Assembly: GCA_026392555.1 (NCBI GenBank)
Contig: JAPLBW010000005.1
Location: 1-12,081 of the forward strand
Direction: 5' to 3'
DNA length: 12,081 nucleotides
Origin: Actinomycetota bacterium
Lineage (GTDB): Bacteria > Actinomycetota > Actinomycetes > UBA12327
This document shows, piece by piece, positions 6,232 through 11,648 of this stretch (positions are counted from its first letter, which is position 1; the number at the start of each line of letters is the position of its first letter). The notes under the pieces are model-generated. The model worked only from the letters and a program-made list of their open reading frames with translations. It made no database searches and was not told the origin of the DNA. A program made the translations under genes and the position numbers.

Positions 6232-6317
6232 ACATCATGCGAGCTGTGGGATTCGGGAGGAGCGCGCTGTTGAGAGCGAGCGGTCTCACTTTCTGCACAC
6301 ATGTGGGACGATGAGGC

Positions 6318-7364
6318 ATGCAAATTGACATCATCTTGGAGCCCGACCTTTCGCCCGCTGAAGTAGCAGAAATTGCTGTTGCTGCGGAAAATTACGGTTT
6401 CCGAACGCTGTGGCATTCGAACTATCACCAAAACCCCGATGCCTTTGTCGCCCTGGCACCAGCTGCGATGGCCACATCACGCATCCGCCTGGGAATCTTG
6501 GCGGTGAGCCCTTACGAAATGCAGCCACTCAAAATTGGCAATGCACTTTTGACCCTGAACGAAATCAGCAATGGTCGAGCCGTTGTCGCGATTGGTGGTG
6601 GTGGATCACTGATGAGCGCGATCGGCATTGAGCAAAATCCGACGAAACTGCGGATGGTGCGTGGTGTGCGAGAAGCGGTCGAGATTAGTAAGGCCGTGGT
6701 GTCGGGCGAACCATCGCGTGGCTATCCCGGCGAAGTCTTTAAAGTCGCTCGGCCGTTCCACCACAAGTGGAAGAGCGCTCCAACGGCGAAGGTGTTCACC
6801 TGCTCCACCGGAGACAAAATGCTCGAGATGGCGGGCCGAGTCGCTGACGGAACGCAAATGAGTGATGTCACACCCGAAAAGATTGATCACCACATGGCTT
6901 CCCTGCGCAAGGGGTTGGCTGAGCGCGAGATCCCCCTCGAGGATTTCCGCGTCGGCAACTTTTGGGCCTGGCACATCAAGGAGGACGTCGAGAAGTCGAT
7001 GTATGAGGCACGTCGCGAGTTAGTTTTCCGCGCCGAACTGTTGCCACCCAAGTACGACATGGTTCCTTACGTGAGCGAAGAAGAGCGTGCGTTGGTTATT
7101 GAGAAGTGGGCCAACTTCGCGAAGGCCTTTTGGACGCGCTCGGGCGTGATTGAAGATGTGCCCGAAGACATCGTGAACCGTTTGATTGCTGCTTGTTCGT
7201 CAGCAGGCGATCTGAGTGCGGTAGATGAACAAATTGAGCGCTTCACAGTATTTGAAAAGGCTGGCTTGACCGAACTATCGATTCGACTCTTTGACGACCC
7301 GATGGAAGGTCTGAAGCTCGTGGCCGAAAACGTGCTTCCACACTTTGACCAGTTCGAAGGCTAA
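6318..7364 (+). CDS. Luciferase-like (LLM) flavin/F420-dependent oxidoreductase
   Basis: A 348-residue bacterial-luciferase-fold TIM barrel. Typical features are the N-terminal strand QIDIILEPDLSPAEVAEIAVAAENYGFRTLW, the segment RIRLGILAVSPYEMQPLKI at 55-73 with the family's non-proline cis-peptide region, LLTLNEISNGRAVVAIGGGG at 77-96, and an AGRVADGTQMS segment in the second half. The pattern resembles methylenetetrahydromethanopterin-reductase-like F420-dependent enzymes more than true luciferases, but FMN use cannot be excluded and the substrate is unknown. There is no signal peptide, so it is cytosolic. ATG 6318 is used because the earlier ATG 6311 runs into a stop at once; GAGG at 6313 is very close, so GGGA at 6305-6308 may serve as the ribosome site. 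It stands alone between the tRNA repeats and mazE. Confidence 0.9.
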   Translation: MQIDIILEPDLSPAEVAEIAVAAENYGFRTLWHSNYHQNPDAFVALAPAAMATSRIRLGILAVSPYEMQPLKIGNALLTLNEISNGRAVVAIGGGGSLMSAIGIEQNPTKLRMVRGVREAVEISKAVVSGEPSRGYPGEVFKVARPFHHKWKSAPTAKVFTCSTGDKMLEMAGRVADGTQMSDVTPEKIDHHMASLRKGLAEREIPLEDFRVGNFWAWHIKEDVEKSMYEARRELVFRAELLPPKYDMVPYVSEEERALVIEKWANFAKAFWTRSGVIEDVPEDIVNRLIAACSSAGDLSAVDEQIERFTVFEKAGLTELSIRLFDDPMEGLKLVAENVLPHFDQFEG

Positions 7365-7400
7365 GCGTCCACTCAGGTCTGTTTCCACAGCTCATCTGAT

Positions 7401-7423
7401 CCCCAAGGGGCTCGCCTTGTGGG
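7401..7423. terminator. Hairpin between the LLM oxidoreductase and mazE
   Basis: CCCCAAGG pairs with CCTTG-T-GGG (one bulged T) around a GGCTCG loop, about 36 bp after the oxidoreductase stop. There is no T-run. It may end the oxidoreductase transcript. It also abuts TAATACT (7424-7430) and TAGCAT (7435-7440), possible -10 boxes for mazE, so it could instead be the autoregulatory operator. Confidence 0.35.
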
Positions 7424-7446
7424 TAATACTTCGGTAGCATCGTGGT

Positions 7447-7668
7447 ATGAAACTGAGCGTGAGCCTTCCTGATGAGGACCTAGAGTTCCTCGACCATCAA
7501 GTCCGAGCCCAGATCTACCCTTCGCGTTCTGCTGCTTTGCATGCTGCGGTGCGCATGCTGAGATCGGTCGAACTGGTTGACGCCTACACGCAGGCTTTTC
7601 GCGAATGGTCACAGTCGCCAGATGCACACGACTGGGAACACCTCGCGGCTGATGGCATGAGCCAGTGA
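7447..7668 (+). CDS. mazE: MazE-type antitoxin (MazE9-like, ribbon-helix-helix)
   Basis: A 73-residue protein. MKLSVSLPDEDLEFLD with the following YPSRSAALHAAVRMLR (24-39) is the ribbon-helix-helix DNA-binding part seen in mycobacterial MazE9. The acidic Trp-containing tail (YTQAFREWSQSPDAHDWEHL, 47-66) is the toxin-wrapping region. MazE normally neutralises the MazF ribonuclease and represses its own promoter. No clear ribosome site precedes ATG 7447. TAGCAT ends 6 nt upstream of it, so a leaderless transcript is plausible. The stop overlaps the mazF GTG start by 4 bp (GTGA). Its toxin partner is broken, so this may be an orphan antitoxin. Confidence 0.88.
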   Translation: MKLSVSLPDEDLEFLDHQVRAQIYPSRSAALHAAVRMLRSVELVDAYTQAFREWSQSPDAHDWEHLAADGMSQ

Positions 7669-7974
7669 GGCGCGGTGAAATCAGGCTCGTGAATTTCGAT
7701 CCCATTCGGGGTTCGGAAGCAGCCAAGCGACGCCCGGCTGTCGTGGTGAGCAATGACGGCGCGAATACCGCTGCTGCGTCGAGTGGCAGAGGTGTGGTCA
7801 CTGTCGTGCCACTAACGTCCAACGTTGCGAAGGTTCACGATTTTCAAGTCCAAAGCGCAGGCTGAACACGTGCGTGCGGTTGACGTACAACGCTTGGGTT
7901 TGGCTCTGGGCACTCTTGGCCCAGCAACAATGCGGAAATTAGATACGGCCCTGCGGATCCATTTGAATCTTTAG
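7665..7974 (+). pseudogene. mazF: MazF-type endoribonuclease toxin, frameshifted by internal deletion
   Basis: The GTG start overlaps the mazE stop. The first frame gives MRRGEIRLVNFDPIRGSEA, RRPAVVVSNDGAN and VVTVVPLTSNVAKVHDFQV, matching MazF9-type toxins, but stops at 7863-7865 after 66 residues. A second frame from 7849 to the TAG at 7972-7974 encodes the missing C-terminus: SKAQAEHVRAVDVQRLG, then LGTLGPATMRKLDTALRIHLNL. In MazF9 proteins about 12 residues lie between FQV and (S/C)KAQAE. They are absent here, so a deletion of about 38 nt removed them and shifted the frame. RNA cleavage is unlikely to survive, since the dimer-forming C-terminus is lost. Confidence 0.9.
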
Positions 7975-8109
7975 GTCTTGGGTTTAAGGCGTTCTTCAAT
8001 GGCAGCGATAACCCGCTCGCTGAGACCACGGAGGGCTTTTCTGCTCGTGGATCATGAAAGAATGAGACTTGTTACTAGACGCTCGATGAATTGACTATTA
8101 AGGACTGGG

Positions 8110-8541
8110 ATGTTTAACAAAGGTCGTTGGGTTGCTGTCGTTGCAGCCTTGGTTGTTGTTGGTTTAGTCGTCGGTGTTTTCGTATCGGTTGGTGTGTCCT
8201 TACCCGCGAAGAAATCCGAGCTACCAACTGTTGGTCCGACAGCCAATGAACTCGAGCAACTTGCTGCCGAACTTTCCAGTGGCAAGCCGGCTCGCATTTT
8301 GGCGTCCATTGCTGATCTGCCACCGGGTGCCGAAAAAGATGTCCTGAAAACTTTTGCCAATATCAAGTTTGTGGATTTCAATACTGAAACGGTGCGTTTT
8401 GACAAGGCCACCGGAGCTGCCGTTGTTGATGCGCGCTTGACACCACGCAAGGGCCAGCCCACCTACGAGCGCGAAGCCTTGGTTAAGCGCGGGACTCGCT
8501 GGCTGTTGTATTCCTCCTTGCCAAAGCCGACAGACACCTGA
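8110..8541 (+). CDS. Small membrane-anchored protein of unknown function
   Basis: A 143-residue protein. A short basic N-terminus (MFNKGRW) and a Val/Ala-rich helix at 7-30 form an uncleaved signal anchor with the C-terminal part outside. The outer part begins with a Pro/Thr linker and a helix (ANELEQLAAELSS), then alternates strands ending in YEREALVKRGTRWLLYSSLP. This looks like the end of an NTF2/DUF4878-type fold, where a Trp-containing strand closes the sheet. That match is weak and I do not name a family. ATG 8110 has AAGGA at 8100-8104 with 5-nt spacing, a good ribosome site. It lies 64 bp upstream of the monooxygenase gene on the same strand; an operon is possible, but the gap holds promoter-like bases. 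Confidence 0.8.
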   Translation: MFNKGRWVAVVAALVVVGLVVGVFVSVGVSLPAKKSELPTVGPTANELEQLAAELSSGKPARILASIADLPPGAEKDVLKTFANIKFVDFNTETVRFDKATGAAVVDARLTPRKGQPTYEREALVKRGTRWLLYSSLPKPTDT

Positions 8542-8555
8542 TAGCCTCTCACATC

Positions 8556-8572
8556 GAGAGAGCCTATCTCTC
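8556..8572. promoter_or_regulatory. Inverted repeat GAGAGA-GCCTA-TCTCTC before the monooxygenase gene
   Basis: Perfect 6-bp arms sit directly upstream of a -10-like TATAGT at 8574-8579. A further CTCTC at 8546-8550 can pair with the same GAGAG arm, so two exclusive hairpins are possible. This could be an operator, perhaps for the IclR protein encoded downstream, or an attenuator. Both roles are inference from position and symmetry. Confidence 0.4.
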
Positions 8573-8605
8573 ATATAGTAATAATAGGTGAAGGGAAGTC
8601 GTTCG

Positions 8606-9838
8606 ATGTCCGATCGCAAGCAAGTGGTCATCGCCGGTGCAGGTCCGGTGGGAATGGTTGCCGCGCTGAAGCTCGCGCAGACAGGTCTTGACGTCACCAT
8701 TTATGAAATGGGTGATGACCTCTCGGTTGACTCCAAGGCATCCACGTTCCACATCCCCACGCTGGAACTGTGCGACGAACTCGGATTGATTGACGACATG
8801 CTCGAGCAAGGATTGATGGTTCCGCTTTTCCAGCAACGCGATCGCAAGGGTGGCGTTATTGCTCAACTTGACTTGTCTCTGTTAAAGGATGAAACCAAGT
8901 ACCCCTACCGACTCCAACTTGAACAGTCAAAGTTCACCCGCCTAGTTCGCAACCACCTAGACAAACTGCCCAACGCCCATCTTTTTTATGGCGCTGGAGT
9001 GGCGACTGCAGAAGATCACACTGATTACGCCGTAGCAATTTTGAACGATGGAACGCGCGTGGAGTGCGACTGGCTTATCGGGTGCGATGGTGCCAACTCC
9101 ATGGTTCGCCAATCGTTTGGCTTTGAATTTCCTGGCGAAACTTTTGCCGAGCGCTTTTTGGTGATGTCAACCACCTTTGAATTCCGAGATGTCATGACAG
9201 ATCTCGCCGAAGTTGCTTACATCACTGACCCTGACGAGTGGATGGTTTTGCTCAAGACTCCTGACCATTGGCGTTGTTTGATGGCAGTGAGCCCGGACGA
9301 GGACGATGACGTAGCTGTGACCGACGAGCGGATTCAAGAACGGCTAAACAGTGTTCTTGCGGACCTGGGTCATGAGCATGTTGATTTCCCGATGGTTGGC
9401 AAGTCCTTGTATCGAGTCAATCAACGCGTGGCCAAGAACTTCGCGATCAATCGCATTCTGTTGGCTGGAGACTCAGCGCACATGAATAACCCGCTGGGTG
9501 GCTTTGGTATGAACAGTGGGATTCATGACGCCTGGTCTGCAGGTGATGTGATCGAAGCGGTGGAGCTTCGCGGAGCAGATGCGCACAAGGCGGCGCAAAT
9601 TCATGGTGTAGTGCGCAGCGAAGTGTGTCACTCCTACGTCCAAGCCAACACGAAGAAGAACTTCAAGGACATGCAGGAAAAGGATGAAGCCGCTCGTCAG
9701 GCCCGCAATGCGATGCTGCGAGCGTTGCAAGATGACGTTGAAGCACAAAAGGAATACCTGCGCGGGACGTCAATGCTCACGTCGGCCCATGAGGCCATCG
9801 CGCGAGTACGCAACGAATTGGCTGCGCTGAGTTCATAA
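8606..9838 (+). CDS. FAD-dependent group A monooxygenase (aromatic hydroxylase-like)
   Basis: A 410-residue protein of the p-hydroxybenzoate hydroxylase fold, probably cytosolic. It has the FAD dinucleotide motif GAGPVG at 11-16 with acidic E34 at the end of the second strand. It also has the DG motif CDGANSMVR at 160-168, and the GD motif LLAGDSAHMNNPLGGFG at 285-301 that binds the FAD ribityl and pyrophosphate. The closest general type is 3-(3-hydroxyphenyl)propionate or related phenol hydroxylases using NAD(P)H and O2, but the substrate is not readable. The C-terminal 60 residues are charged and helical (EKDEAARQARNAMLRALQDD). ATG 8606 is preferred over GTG 8588 because GAAGGGA lies about 9 nt upstream and the Rossmann strand starts at once. 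Its stop lies inside a tandem repeat. The convergent IclR gene suggests local control of aromatic use. Confidence 0.9.
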   Translation: MSDRKQVVIAGAGPVGMVAALKLAQTGLDVTIYEMGDDLSVDSKASTFHIPTLELCDELGLIDDMLEQGLMVPLFQQRDRKGGVIAQLDLSLLKDETKYPYRLQLEQSKFTRLVRNHLDKLPNAHLFYGAGVATAEDHTDYAVAILNDGTRVECDWLIGCDGANSMVRQSFGFEFPGETFAERFLVMSTTFEFRDVMTDLAEVAYITDPDEWMVLLKTPDHWRCLMAVSPDEDDDVAVTDERIQERLNSVLADLGHEHVDFPMVGKSLYRVNQRVAKNFAINRILLAGDSAHMNNPLGGFGMNSGIHDAWSAGDVIEAVELRGADAHKAAQIHGVVRSEVCHSYVQANTKKNFKDMQEKDEAARQARNAMLRALQDDVEAQKEYLRGTSMLTSAHEAIARVRNELAALSS

Positions 9839-9882
9839 AACGCTCAGTTCATAAAACGCTCAGTTCATAAAACGCTCAGTTC
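9831..9882. repeat. 16-bp tandem repeat, about 3.25 copies, over the monooxygenase stop codon
   Basis: GTTCATAAAACGCTCA occurs three times in perfect register at 9831, 9847 and 9863, followed by the partial copy GTTC at 9879. The first copy contains the TAA stop (9836-9838), so the array is an expansion of the gene's own 3' end into the gap between convergent genes. It is likely to vary in copy number by slippage. Confidence 0.95.
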
Positions 9883-9888
9883 CTAACA

Positions 9889-9901
9889 TCACGTGGCGTG
9901 A
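9889..9901. terminator. Short inverted repeat between convergent genes
   Basis: TCACG-TGG-CGTGA has 5-bp arms and a 3-base loop in the 71-bp gap between the monooxygenase and IclR stop codons. It is small and has no T-run, so bidirectional terminator function is only a possibility. Confidence 0.25.
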
Positions 9902-9909
9902 CGGCTCAA

Positions 9910-10689
9910 TCAGTCACTGGTCTGGGTCATGGCCGCGCTGATGGCTTGAGCGCTGGCTCGAACCTGCTTGATCACGGTGGCTCGGCGCTTGTCATCGAGT
10001 CGGTGGATGGGACCTGCAGTTCCCAGAGCTGCAACGACGTTTCCGTCGACTTCGATCGCGGCAGCGCATCCCCAGATCCCTGCGTCAACTTCTTCGTAGG
10101 ACTGCGTCCACGTAGCGCGACGAACATCATCGAGCGCGGTGGGCGTGAGTAGGTCTAGGCGATCAACCGCAATCTCATCGCGCCGAGCTTCGAGGTAGGC
10201 CAGTCGTTCGCGAGTGGGCATGCTGGCCAGGAGGACTCGTGCCACCGAACCTGAGTGCAACGGCATCGCTTGTCCGACCGCAAACTGCAGTCGAACCGGG
10301 TGTGAGGATTCCTCGCGCGCGACGCAGTAGGCGTTTTCACCACCGCGGCGGGCGATCAGAACTGTCTCATCAATGAGATTTCGCAGATTCAGTAATTCGC
10401 TAGAGGCGGCTTCAAGCAAGGTTGTGCGGCCCGCGTCAGCGGCAGCGTTGAGGCCAACGACCGCGTCGGTGAGGCGGAATCGACCGTCACCGATGGGTTC
10501 GACTAATCCGGTTTCGCGCAAGAGCGAGATATAGCGATACATCGTGGACACCGGCACTTCCACGCGTGCTGCGAGTTCATTGATCGTGGGGGTGGGGTGC
10601 TCCGCGGTGAACGTCAGCACGGTGGTGATGAGTTTGCGGGCGCTACTGGTGCCAGGCGTTCGGCGGTTGGCTGGCTTACTCGGGCTCAC
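9910..10689 (-). CDS. IclR-family transcriptional regulator
   Basis: A 259-residue regulator. The N-terminal winged helix-turn-helix spans about 17-75 (SARKLITTVLTFTAEHPTP, TINELAARVEVPVSTMYRYISLLRETGLV, then the wing DGRFRLTD). The GAF-like effector domain (about 85-255) carries LIARRGGENAYCVA, MPLHSGSVARVLLA at 142-155 and AGIWGCAAAIEVDGNVVAALG at 203-223, all typical of IclR. Such proteins bind small, often aromatic or glyoxylate-pathway, metabolites and regulate adjacent catabolic genes. The gene converges on the FAD monooxygenase, a natural candidate target. The start is GTG 10689, with a weak TAGG about 9 nt upstream. Confidence 0.92.
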   Translation of the reverse strand: MSPSKPANRRTPGTSSARKLITTVLTFTAEHPTPTINELAARVEVPVSTMYRYISLLRETGLVEPIGDGRFRLTDAVVGLNAAADAGRTTLLEAASSELLNLRNLIDETVLIARRGGENAYCVAREESSHPVRLQFAVGQAMPLHSGSVARVLLASMPTRERLAYLEARRDEIAVDRLDLLTPTALDDVRRATWTQSYEEVDAGIWGCAAAIEVDGNVVAALGTAGPIHRLDDKRRATVIKQVRASAQAISAAMTQTSD

Positions 10690-10809
10690 GTTCGTCAGCC
10701 TATCTGTCTTTCATCTGGTGAGAAACGCATGCGCTGAAGCCAACAGCGGGGGGCTAGCGCGCTTCGGGTAGCCTTCACATCGCACTCATCGCTTCTGCTG
10801 TGGGTGCGG
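10690..10809. other. Intergenic gap between the IclR gene and tRNA-Ser(GCU)
   Basis: This 120-bp stretch carries the divergent promoters of the IclR gene and the tRNA. A possible -10 box TAGCCT lies at 10769-10774, about 35 bp before the tRNA. No coding sequence is evident. Confidence 0.4.
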
Positions 10810-10902
10810 GGAGGCGTCGCCTAGTCCGGTCTATGGCGCCGCACTGCTAATGCGGTTTGGGTTTATCGCCCATCGAGAGTTCAAATCTCTCCGCCTCCGC
10901 CA
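10810..10902 (+). tRNA. tRNA-Ser (anticodon GCU)
   Basis: The acceptor GGAGGCG (10810-10816) pairs with CGCCTCC (10892-10898), followed by discriminator G and an encoded CCA (10900-10902). The anticodon stem CCGCA/TGCGG encloses CTGCTAA with anticodon GCT at 10846-10848, decoding AGC/AGU. The long variable arm (TGGG..CCCA) fits a class II tRNA. The T-arm is GAGAG-TTCAAAT-CTCTC. A 9-base piece of its 3' end recurs 92 bp downstream. Confidence 0.97.
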
Positions 10903-10937
10903 CGTGTTGTAGCCGGCGGTAGCCGGCGCACAACACG
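10903..10937 (+). terminator. Hairpin directly after tRNA-Ser(GCU)
   Basis: CGTGTTGT (10903-10910) pairs with ACAACACG (10930-10937). Inside it GCCGGC-GGTA-GCCGGC adds a 6-bp GC stem. It starts at the base after CCA, as at the other tRNA-Ser, although the sequence is entirely different. It is a likely terminator or 3'-processing stem, without a clear T-run. Confidence 0.55.
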
Positions 10938-10940
10938 TCT

Positions 10941-10986
10941 GCGAGCGCTCGAGATTTGGGAGGAGCGCAGCGACGGGTCTCTCCGC
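10941..10986. other. Post-tRNA element, tRNA-Ser(GCU) version
   Basis: The order matches that after tRNA-Ser(UGA). GCGAGC lies at 10941-10946. GAGATTTG at 10951-10958 is the reverse complement of CAAATCTC (10882-10889) in this tRNA's T-arm. The core GGGAGGAGCG (10958-10967), CA, GCGACGGG (10970-10977) follows, then TCTCTCCGC (10978-10986), a direct copy of 10886-10894. The core is shared between the loci while the arms follow the local tRNA. Confidence 0.6.
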
Positions 10987-11037
10987 GTCGCAAGCCAAGC
11001 GCTCACGCCTGCTGATGGTTGGTCATGCGCGCGCCTG

Positions 11038-11043
11038 TATGCT
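11038..11043 (+). promoter_or_regulatory. Possible -10 box for tRNA-Arg
   Basis: TATGCT lies 20 bp before the mature tRNA-Arg, which fits a short pre-tRNA leader. It sits in the loop of a weak CCTG/CAGG inverted repeat. No convincing -35 box was seen at the usual distance. Confidence 0.3.
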
Positions 11044-11063
11044 TTCGCAGGCTTCACAGCCAC

Positions 11064-11139
11064 GCGCCTGTAGCTCAACGGATAGAGCATCTGACTACGG
11101 ATCAGAAGGTTTGGGGTTCGAATCCCTACAGGCGCACCA
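11064..11139 (+). tRNA. tRNA-Arg (anticodon ACG), integration site of the element to its right
   Basis: A 76-nt class I tRNA. The acceptor GCGCCTG (11064-11070) pairs with CAGGCGC (11129-11135), followed by discriminator A and an encoded CCA (11137-11139). The anticodon stem TCTGA/TCAGA encloses CTACGGA with anticodon ACG, which becomes ICG after deamination and decodes CGU/CGC/CGA. The T-arm is TTGGGG-TTCGAAT-CCCTA. An excisionase-like gene and a tyrosine integrase follow, so its intact 3' end is probably the left attachment site. The matching right copy lies outside the window. Confidence 0.97.
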
Positions 11140-11177
11140 AGGAAATCCCCGCACTACCTGTTAACTGTCCCATCGCG

Positions 11178-11210
11178 GACAGCCAATTAGACAGCCAATT
11201 TCTTATTGGC
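11178..11210. repeat. Direct repeat GACAGCCAATT x2 with overlapping hairpin
   Basis: Two 11-bp direct copies lie 12 bp apart (11178-11188, 11190-11200). The second overlaps a GCCAAT-TTCTT-ATTGGC inverted repeat ending at 11210, so the core GCCAAT occurs three times, the last in inverse orientation. Spacing and location about 40-70 bp from the tRNA end fit integrase arm-type sites. Confidence 0.6.
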
Positions 11211-11384
11211 AAAGTCAGTCAGCACCTCCCCCACTTTTCGCCAGCGGCGAAACCGGTTTTCCCGATTTGCATAGGTCCATTTGGTGCATCTAAAATAATC
11301 AACAACAGTAGAACGGAAGTGGAACAAAGCGGCGTTGACGCCACGGAGAGTCTGTTTCGGGGGAGAAGTTCAAGAAGAACTGGT

Positions 11385-11404
11385 TTCGAATCACTCGATT
11401 CGAA
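11385..11404. promoter_or_regulatory. Inverted repeat TTCGAATC-ACTC-GATTCGAA upstream of the excisionase gene
   Basis: Perfect 8-bp arms with a 4-base spacer lie 31 bp before ATG 11436. The neighbouring AGTTC-AAGAA-GAACT (11367-11381) is a second, weaker inverted repeat. Together they look like operators for xis/int. The arm TTCGAATC also equals part of the tRNA-Arg T-loop, possibly by chance. Confidence 0.45.
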
Positions 11405-11435
11405 TGGCACGCCCTACCCCTCGAAAGTACAACAA

Positions 11436-11648
11436 ATGAACAAAGTGCTCTACACAATTCCGCAAGTAGCGGACATGACAAATCTGTCAAAATCCACGAT
11501 TTACCGTGAGATAACAGCCAATCGGCTGCAGCCGATCATCGTGCGATCAAAAATGCGCATCGATAACGATGCCCTTGATGCATACATCCAACTGTGCAAG
11601 AAGAAGCAGTCGGTTGCCTCGCTCACTGGGGGTCTAGATGACCAGTAA
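11436..11648 (+). CDS. AlpA/excisionase-like helix-turn-helix protein
   Basis: A 70-residue DNA-binding protein. LYTIPQVADMTNLSKSTIYREI (5-26) is a MerR-like winged HTH of the helix_turn_helix_17/excisionase type. It is followed by the strand and wing LQPIIVRSKMRIDNDALDAYI and a Lys-rich tail (QLCKKKQS). Such proteins bend attachment-site DNA to direct excision, or activate integrase expression. ATG 11436 is chosen because the domain begins 4 residues later; the frame stays open upstream but would run through the tRNA-Arg gene, which is implausible. The ribosome site is weak (GAAAG). The last 11 bp overlap the integrase start, so the two are coupled. Codon use is richer in A than in neighbouring chromosomal genes. 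Confidence 0.8.
   Translation: MNKVLYTIPQVADMTNLSKSTIYREITANRLQPIIVRSKMRIDNDALDAYIQLCKKKQSVASLTGGLDDQ

Larger units (their letters stand above)
6086..6264. repeat. Two tandem copies (95-bp period) of tRNA-Ser 3' end plus downstream hairpin element
   Basis: Unit 1 starts at 6086 inside the tRNA-Ser T-arm (TCCCACGCCCTCCGCCATTT) and unit 2 starts at 6181 with the identical 17-base tRNA end. Each unit continues with an AAGGCTCGCACTCC hairpin, then CATGCGAGCT, (T/G)TGGGATTCG and GGAGGAGCG. Near-identity holds for about 84 bases, until the units diverge after 6169 and 6264. The second tRNA end has no body, so it cannot be a tRNA gene. The differences in the hairpin loops are mostly pairing-preserving. 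Confidence 0.93.
11140..11435. promoter_or_regulatory. Repeat-rich left end of the integrative element (attL arm and xis promoter)
   Basis: These 296 bp hold no convincing gene; a reading frame open across them begins upstream of the tRNA. They contain the direct repeat GACAGCCAATT at 11178-11188 and 11190-11200, the hairpin GCCAAT/ATTGGC at 11194-11210, and TTTCGCC-AGC-GGCGAAA at 11236-11252. Just before the excisionase gene lie two further inverted repeats, at 11367-11381 and 11385-11404. Such clusters near a phage-type attL usually serve as arm sites for integrase and excisionase, or as operators. That role is inferred. Confidence 0.5.

Noticed and set aside
8052..8462. Minus-strand 136-residue frame opposite the small membrane protein
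   Set aside because: The plus-strand gene has a strong ribosome site and signal anchor; the minus frame is low-complexity Thr/Lys repeats without features.
9831..9882. CRISPR array
   Set aside because: The units are contiguous 16-mers with no spacers and no cas genes nearby.
9910..10152. Plus-strand 84-residue frame opposite the IclR gene
   Set aside because: It is a shadow of the conserved IclR effector domain, with no ribosome site.
11019..11435. N-terminal extension of the excisionase frame to 209 residues
   Set aside because: It would translate through the tRNA-Arg gene and the repeat region. The recognisable domain begins only after ATG 11436.
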